DNA of 64,000 nucleotides, from contig NZ_WIWC01000015.1 of NCBI RefSeq assembly GCF_009600315.1, positions 36,991 to 100,990 of the forward strand, in the 5' to 3' direction. The stretch comes from Pseudomonas helleri. Its GTDB lineage: Bacteria; Pseudomonadota; Gammaproteobacteria; Pseudomonadales; Pseudomonadaceae. The position numbers and the translations under genes are program-made. The notes beneath the pieces were generated by a model. The model did not search any database. It saw nothing but the letters and a program-made list of their open reading frames with translations, and was not told the DNA's origin. Within the stretch, counting starts at the first letter, position 1. Each line of letters begins with the position of its first letter. This document shows, in pieces, positions 59,203-64,000 of the stretch.

Positions 59203-60693
59203 TCAATCGAACGTAATCCCCTGCGCCAGCGGCAGTTCCAGCGAGTAGTTGACGGTATTGGTCTGACGCCGCATATACCCGCGCCACGCATCCGACCCCG
59301 ACTCGCGACCACCTCCGGTTTCTTTCTCGCCACCAAAGGCACCGCCGATCTCAGCCCCGCTTGGCCCAATATTGACGTTGGCAATTCCGCAATCACTGCC
59401 CGTCGCTGACATAAACTGCTCAGCCTCACGCACATCGGTGGTGAAGATGCACGACGACAAGCCCTGCGGCACGGCGTTGTTCAGACGCACCGCCTCGGAA
59501 AAATCGCTATATCCGACCACATACAAAATGGGCGCAAACGTCTCGTTGCACACCACCTCACTCTGCTCCGGCATTTCCACAATCGCCGGGGCCACGTAAT
59601 AAGCGTTCGGGTACTGGTCACCCAGCTGACGCTCACCGCCAAACACCCGCCCGCCTTCGCTCAACGCTTGTTCCAACGCATCGCGCATGTTTTCAAAGCT
59701 GTTCTTATCGATCAGCGGCCCCACCAGATTGCCTTCCAGCGGGTGACCAATGCGCACGTTGGAATACGCAGCCTTGAGCCGGGCGACAATTTCTTCTCTC
59801 ACCGATTCATGGGCGATCAACCGCCGCAGGCTGGTGCAGCGTTGGCCCGCCGTGCCCACTGCGCTGAACAGAATGGCCCGTACGGCCATGTCCAGGTCAG
59901 CACTCGGCGCCAGAATCATCGCGTTGTTGCCGCCCAGTTCCAGAATGCTGCGAGCAAAACGGGCAGCAATTTTGGGCGCCACTTCGCGGCCCATTCGGGT
60001 GCTACCCGTCGCACTGATCAACGCTACACGCGGATCATCGACCAACGCTTCACCTGCGTCGCGACCGCCAATAATCACTTGGCTCAGGTACGCAGGCGCA
60101 TCCTCAAAACGGCTTAACACACGGTCAAATAACGCCTGACAGGCCAGTGCGGTCAGCGGCGTCTTCTCGGACGGCTTCCAGACCACGGCATTGCCACACA
60201 CCAACGCCAACGTGGTGTTCCACGCCCACACCGCCACCGGAAAGTTAAACGCGCTGATCACTCCGACCACGCCCAGCGGGTGCCAGGTTTCACGCATATG
60301 GTGGCCCGGACGCTCCGACGCGATGGTCAACCCATAGAGCTGACGTGACAGGCCTACCGCGAAGTCGCAGATGTCGATCATCTCCTGCACTTCACCCAGC
60401 CCCTCCTGAGTGATTTTGCCCGCCTCCCACGACACCAGCTCGCCCAGGTCGGCCTTGTGCTCACGCAGCACATCACCCAACTGGCGCACCAGTTCGCCAC
60501 GGCGCGGGGCCGGCACCTTGCGCCACAGGTCAAAAGCATGTTCGGCACGGGTCACTTGCTGCTCGGCTTCGGCCGCCCCCTCCCACTGCACGACGCCTAT
60601 CTGGCTGCCATCAATGGGCGAATGCACGGGGTGTTTGCCCTGTTGGTACAGCGCGGGGTTCACCCCTAAACGATCCAGCAATGCGGCAACCAT
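59203..60693 (-). CDS. amaB: AmaB, piperideine-6-carboxylate / aminoadipate semialdehyde dehydrogenase
   Basis: A 496-residue ALDH7-type aldehyde dehydrogenase. NAD-binding and catalytic parts: SAFNFPVAVWAWNTTLAL (about 149-166), LELGGNNAMIL (catalytic Glu, about 251-260) and the nucleophile Cys286 in GQRCTSLRR. It oxidises 2-aminoadipate semialdehyde, the hydrated form of piperideine-6-carboxylate, to 2-aminoadipate. It is the first gene of the amaBA operon and is transcribed away from the regulator gene at 60833. ATG 60693 follows GGAG by 6 bases. Confidence 0.92.
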   Translation of the reverse strand: MVAALLDRLGVNPALYQQGKHPVHSPIDGSQIGVVQWEGAAEAEQQVTRAEHAFDLWRKVPAPRRGELVRQLGDVLREHKADLGELVSWEAGKITQEGLGEVQEMIDICDFAVGLSRQLYGLTIASERPGHHMRETWHPLGVVGVISAFNFPVAVWAWNTTLALVCGNAVVWKPSEKTPLTALACQALFDRVLSRFEDAPAYLSQVIIGGRDAGEALVDDPRVALISATGSTRMGREVAPKIAARFARSILELGGNNAMILAPSADLDMAVRAILFSAVGTAGQRCTSLRRLIAHESVREEIVARLKAAYSNVRIGHPLEGNLVGPLIDKNSFENMRDALEQALSEGGRVFGGERQLGDQYPNAYYVAPAIVEMPEQSEVVCNETFAPILYVVGYSDFSEAVRLNNAVPQGLSSCIFTTDVREAEQFMSATGSDCGIANVNIGPSGAEIGGAFGGEKETGGGRESGSDAWRGYMRRQTNTVNYSLELPLAQGITFD

Positions 60694-60832
60694 GGGTCAC
60701 TCCTCAACTCAATAAACGGAAACTCAGACCATTAGTTGTAGCTGGCTCACATCGCCGCAACAAACGACCTTTAAGCGAGATATCATTCCGAAAATTCATG
60801 CTGCGCTGGTATCCACCCAAAAGGGCCGCCCG

Positions 60833-61735
60833 ATGCTCAATAAACGCTATCTGCCATCAATCGCCGCGTTGCAGTGCTTTGAAGCCGTGACCCGTCATCT
60901 GAGCTTTACCCGTGCAGCAGAAGAGCTGAACCTCACGCAAAGTGCCGTCAGTAAACAAGTGGCACAGTTGGAAGAGCTGCTCCAGCATTTGCTGTTCCGC
61001 CGGGTAAGGCGGCGTTTACAGCTGACGCCTGCGGGTGAGCTGTATCTGGTAGAAGTCCGAAAAATCCTGACCCAAGTGGAAATGTCGACCCATACGCTGC
61101 GCTCCTATGGCGGCGAAACTGAAGTATTGCGCGTAGCCACACCCTCCACCTTCGGCGCCCGCTGGCTGGTACCCCGGTTAAAAGGCTGGCGGTTACGTCA
61201 TCCGCAGATTCACCTCGACCTGTGCCACGAGCAAGAAGCCGACGAATTGTTGCAAGGCCGTTGTGATCTGGCCTTTTACTTCGGCCAAGGCGCGCGACCG
61301 GGCAGCGAATGTGTGAAGTTATTTGGCGAAGAACTGGTCGCGGTGTGCGCGCCGTCCAGCCTGCCTGCCACACCGTTCACTGATCCGACACAACTGACGG
61401 ATTTGGTCCTGCTGCAAAATGCATCTCGCCCACAGGCGTGGCATGAATGGTTTGAGAGCCAGGGTCAGCACACCGACCACAGCTACCACGGTCCGCGCTT
61501 CGACACCTTCTATATGTGCATCCGCGCCGCGCAGGTCGGATGCGGCGTGGCCCTGCTGCCGCGTTTTCTGGTCGAAGAGGAATTGAGCGACGGTAAATTG
61601 GTCATTGCCTGGCAGCATTCGCTACCCAGTCAGGATGCCTACCACTTGGCCTACCCCGAGCATTCAGCGGCTGTACCCAAGGTTCGCGCCTTTGTCAGTT
61701 GGATGATGGAGCAGCTCAATGACCCGCAGAATTAA
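60833..61735 (+). CDS. amaR: LysR-type regulator of lysine/pipecolate catabolism (AmaR-like)
   Basis: A 300-residue LysR-type regulator of the GcvA-like group. The winged helix-turn-helix is at about residues 8-65 (FTRAAEELNLTQSAVSKQVAQLE), followed by the effector-binding domain. Divergent from amaB across a 139-base gap, the classic layout for a LysR regulator and its target. In P. aeruginosa the gene at this place is amaR. I expect it to activate amaBA in the presence of pathway intermediates. A GTTGT...ACAAAC partial dyad near 60735-60770 could be its site, but it is too weak to call. Confidence 0.82.
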   Translation: MLNKRYLPSIAALQCFEAVTRHLSFTRAAEELNLTQSAVSKQVAQLEELLQHLLFRRVRRRLQLTPAGELYLVEVRKILTQVEMSTHTLRSYGGETEVLRVATPSTFGARWLVPRLKGWRLRHPQIHLDLCHEQEADELLQGRCDLAFYFGQGARPGSECVKLFGEELVAVCAPSSLPATPFTDPTQLTDLVLLQNASRPQAWHEWFESQGQHTDHSYHGPRFDTFYMCIRAAQVGCGVALLPRFLVEEELSDGKLVIAWQHSLPSQDAYHLAYPEHSAAVPKVRAFVSWMMEQLNDPQN

Positions 61736-61839
61736 AAAACCGCTGGCAATACTGCCTGCGTATATGCGCCACTAGCGCCATTCATTGAAAAAGCTGAACG
61801 TCGTGGCAATCAGGCACGGCCAGCATGGAGATTGCCGTT

Positions 61840-63054
61840 ATGAGCGAGAGTGTATTTGCCGATCGCATCGTGCAGAACCTGCTCGACACCGACTTCTACA
61901 AATTGACCATGATGCAGGCGGTGCTGCACAACTACCCCAACGTCGAAGTTGAATGGGAATTTCGCTGCCGAAACAGTGAGGATTTGCGCCCGTACCTGAA
62001 CGAAATTCGCCACCAGATCGAGCGTTTGGGCGAATTGAGCATGACTCAGGACCAGCTCGGCTTTCTGGAGCGCATTACCTTTATGAAACCGGACTTCATC
62101 CGGTTTCTAGGGTTGTTTCGCTTCAACCTGCGCTACGTGCACACGGGCATTGAGAACGGCGAGCTGTTTATCCGCCTGCGCGGGCCGTGGCTGCATGTGA
62201 TTCTGTTTGAAGTGCCGTTGCTGGCGATTGTCAGTGAAGTGCGCAACCGCTCGCGCTATGCCGATACGGTGCTGTCGCAGGCGCGAGAGCAGTTGTATCG
62301 CAAGTTTGACTGGTTGCAGGCCAATGCCAGCACCGAAGAACTGTCTGAGCTGCAAGTGGCCGATTTCGGTACGCGTCGACGGTTTTCGTACCGCGTGCAG
62401 GAAGAAGTAGTCAGCGTGCTCAAGCACGATTTCCCCGGGCGTTTCGTCGGCACCAGCAACGTCCACCTGTCCCGCGAGCTGGACATGAAACCGCTGGGCA
62501 CCATGGCCCACGAATGGATCATGGCGCATCAGCAACTCGGCCCCCGACTGATCGACAGTCAGAGCGCCGCACTGGATTGCTGGGTGCGCGAGTATCGCGG
62601 TTTGCTGGGGATTGCCCTGACCGACTGCATCACCACGGATGCCTTCCTGAAGGATTTCGACCTGTACTTTGCCAAGCTGTTTGACGGCTTGCGCCATGAC
62701 TCGGGCGACCCGGTGGTCTGGGCCGAAAAATGCATCGCCCATTACCATAAGCTTGGTATTGATCCGATGAGCAAGACGCTGGTGTTTTCCGACAGCCTCA
62801 CCCTGCCCCGCTCGCTGGAGATCTTCCGGGCGTTGCGCGGCAGGATCAACGTCAGCTTCGGCATCGGCACCAATCTGACCTGCGACATCCCGGGTGTGGA
62901 GCCGATGAGCATCGTACTTAAAATGACGGGTTGTAATGGCTCGCCGGTCGCGAAGATTTCCGATGAGCCGGGTAAAACCCATTGCTCCGACCCTAATTTC
63001 GCCGCCTACTTGCGCCACGTTTTCCAAGTTCCCGAACAGTCTCCCAAGGAGTGA
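61840..63054 (+). CDS. pncB: PncB, nicotinate phosphoribosyltransferase
   Basis: A 404-residue enzyme that couples nicotinate and PRPP to nicotinate mononucleotide in NAD salvage. Family blocks: [16 protein letters not shown] (about 14-29), [14 protein letters not shown] (about 170-183, containing the autophosphorylated His region further on in [21 protein letters not shown]) and [15 protein letters not shown] (about 283-297). ATG 61840 was chosen because GGAG lies 9 bases upstream; ATG 61825 overlaps that GGAG. It is followed after 3 bases by nadE, so they form an operon. Confidence 0.95.
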   Translation: MSESVFADRIVQNLLDTDFYKLTMMQAVLHNYPNVEVEWEFRCRNSEDLRPYLNEIRHQIERLGELSMTQDQLGFLERITFMKPDFIRFLGLFRFNLRYVHTGIENGELFIRLRGPWLHVILFEVPLLAIVSEVRNRSRYADTVLSQAREQLYRKFDWLQANASTEELSELQVADFGTRRRFSYRVQEEVVSVLKHDFPGRFVGTSNVHLSRELDMKPLGTMAHEWIMAHQQLGPRLIDSQSAALDCWVREYRGLLGIALTDCITTDAFLKDFDLYFAKLFDGLRHDSGDPVVWAEKCIAHYHKLGIDPMSKTLVFSDSLTLPRSLEIFRALRGRINVSFGIGTNLTCDIPGVEPMSIVLKMTGCNGSPVAKISDEPGKTHCSDPNFAAYLRHVFQVPEQSPKE

Positions 63055-63057
63055 ATC

Positions 63058-63885
63058 ATGCAGGCCGTACAGCGTCAGATTGCTGAAGACCTCAAGGTCC
63101 AGCCGCCGTTTAAAAACCAGGACGCGCTGGAGGCTGAAGTCGCCCGCCGTATTACCTTTATTCAGTGCTGCCTGGTCAATTCCGGGCTCAAGACGCTGGT
63201 GCTGGGCATCAGCGGCGGGGTTGATTCGCTGACCGCAGGGTTGATGGCCCAGAAAGCCGTCAAGCAACTGCGTGAACAGTCCGGCGATCAGGCCTATCGT
63301 TTTATCGCCGTACGCCTGCCCTATGGCGTGCAGCAGGATGAAGCGGATGCGACGGCCTCGGTGGACTTTATCAACCCCGATGAGCGCCAAACCGTGAACA
63401 TCGGCCCGGCCGTCAAGGCGCTGGCTGCTGAAGTGTCCGCGTTTGAAGGCAAAACCCCGGCCACCGTGGACTTTGTGCTGGGCAATACCAAGGCGCGGAT
63501 GCGCATGGTGGCGCAGTACACCATTGCGGGCGCTACAGGCGGACTGGTCATCGGCACTGACCATGCGGCCGAGGCGGTGATGGGGTTCTTCACCAAGTTC
63601 GGCGACGGCTCGTGTGATCTGGCGCCGTTGAGCGGGCTGGTGAAAAATCAGGTGCGGGCGATTGCACGCTTCTTTGGCGCGCCAGAGCATTTGGTCGAGA
63701 AAGTGCCGACGGCAGATCTGGAAGATTTGGCACCGGGCAAGCCGGATGAGGCGTCTCACGGCGTAACCTATGCCGAAATTGATGCGTTCTTGCATGGCGA
63801 GCCGGTGAGCGAAGAAGCGTTCAATATCATCTGCAAGACGTACGAAAAGACCCAGCACAAGCGTGAGATGCCGTTCGCGCCTTGA
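63058..63885 (+). CDS. nadE: NadE, ammonia-dependent NAD synthetase
   Basis: A 275-residue N-type ATP pyrophosphatase that amidates nicotinate adenine dinucleotide to NAD. The P-loop motif [10 protein letters not shown] (about 51-60) is intact, as are NIGPAVKA (about 116-123), [13 protein letters not shown] (about 142-154) and [19 protein letters not shown] (in parts, about 166-184). There is no glutaminase domain, so free ammonia is the nitrogen donor. It follows pncB directly. The next 18 bases are plain, then a truncated repeat and a probable insertion-sequence end. Confidence 0.96.
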   Translation: MQAVQRQIAEDLKVQPPFKNQDALEAEVARRITFIQCCLVNSGLKTLVLGISGGVDSLTAGLMAQKAVKQLREQSGDQAYRFIAVRLPYGVQQDEADATASVDFINPDERQTVNIGPAVKALAAEVSAFEGKTPATVDFVLGNTKARMRMVAQYTIAGATGGLVIGTDHAAEAVMGFFTKFGDGSCDLAPLSGLVKNQVRAIARFFGAPEHLVEKVPTADLEDLAPGKPDEASHGVTYAEIDAFLHGEPVSEEAFNIICKTYEKTQHKREMPFAP

Positions 63886-63902
63886 GTCTGAGAGTACCGC
63901 TG

Positions 63903-63924
63903 CCCTCACCCCAACCCTCTCCCT
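63903..63924. repeat. CCCTCACC palindromic repeat, copy 9, truncated
   Basis: The 22 bases CCCTCACC-CCAACCC-TCTCCCT match the left end of the other copies. The match stops inside the first stem, where other copies go on with CCGGGAGAGGG. What follows looks like the end of an insertion sequence. Confidence 0.8.
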
Positions 63925-64000
63925 GTATGGACCGGGGACATCGCGAACAGAATGTTCGGAGACATAGCGAACACTTTTTAATACGACACATTGAGCCCTT
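63924..64000. mobile_element. Probable terminal end of an insertion sequence (partial)
   Basis: From about 63924 the sequence reads TGTATGGACCGGGGACAT and holds two near-copies, GGGGACATCGCGAACA (63934-63949) and CGGAGACATAGCGAACA (63957-63973). Such repeated GACATxGCGAACA units are, as I remember, found at ends of IS481/IS3-like elements. No transposase is in the window; the rest lies beyond the edge. The family call is tentative. Confidence 0.5.

Noticed and set aside
62107..63909. Reverse-strand open frame of about 600 codons opposite pncB-nadE
   Set aside because: It is antisense to two well-conserved enzymes in a high-GC genome, and its product is composition-biased with no domain.

Overview
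The window looks like a chromosomal segment of a Pseudomonas, probably of the fluorescens/fragi side of the genus. The grounds are gene content and order: cobL-cbiD-cobK, a metal-responsive TonB/ABC operon, urtABCDE-ureD-ureA-acetyltransferase-ureBC, a distant ureEFG block, livKHMGF, amaR-amaBA and pncB-nadE follow arrangements I know from pseudomonads. REP/REPIN elements of the GTAGCAGCTGCCGAAGG type are also typical of the genus. No tRNA, rRNA, CRISPR array or complete transposon was seen.

Layout. 1-1.9 kb is the end of a cobalamin (corrin ring) operon. 2-7 kb is a copper-handling block: two DUF2946 proteins, a PCu(A)C copper chaperone, an OprC-like TonB receptor that keeps the CxxxM/HxM copper site, and a PepSY membrane protein. 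7-12.2 kb is a second uptake operon (TonB receptor, ABC ATPase, binding protein, permease) behind a Zur-like box. 12.2-15.6 kb, reverse strand, is a 1135-residue protein made of five DUF4329-like units. 15.8-26 kb is a nitrogen block: a sigma-54-type promoter, the urea ABC importer UrtABCDE, then urease structural genes ureD, ureA, two GNAT acetyltransferases, ureB and ureC. 26-36.6 kb, reverse strand, holds two paralogous giant proteins (1743 and 1740 aa) with leucine-rich repeats and a C-terminal NEL-type E3 ubiquitin ligase domain (CxD motif). Both carry a leader hairpin that covers their Shine-Dalgarno. 36.7-46.5 kb is mixed housekeeping: a histidine kinase, cbpAM, yegD, an AI-2E-type permease, PsiF, a ferritin-like protein, AsmA, a small secreted protein and a FabR/DesT-like repressor. 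46.6-48.4 kb holds the urease accessory genes ureEFG. 48.6-51.6 kb has a sugar epimerase-like protein, a CDF transporter and an SDR. 51.6-52.3 kb is gene-free and has DnaA-box-like sites in a direct repeat. 52.3-57.4 kb is a LIV-type amino-acid ABC operon, 57.7-61.7 kb is amaA, amaB and amaR for L-pipecolate/lysine catabolism, and 61.8-63.9 kb is pncB-nadE for NAD salvage.

How it fits together. Urea imported by Urt is split by urease (UreABC), which is matured with nickel by UreDEFG; the accessory genes lie 20 kb from the structural genes. The copper block and the Zur-box operon are two separate outer-membrane metal uptake routes. The two NEL giants and the DUF4329 repeat protein flank the urea block on both sides and look like accessory insertions into a conserved backbone.

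Non-coding structure is rich. A palindromic repeat beginning CCCTCACC and built around CCCTCTCCC/GGGAGAGGG occurs at nine places, often between genes of one operon. One copy, at the right edge, is broken by what looks like an insertion-sequence end. Three REP/REPIN elements are present, and two of them supply the stop codon of the gene before them.
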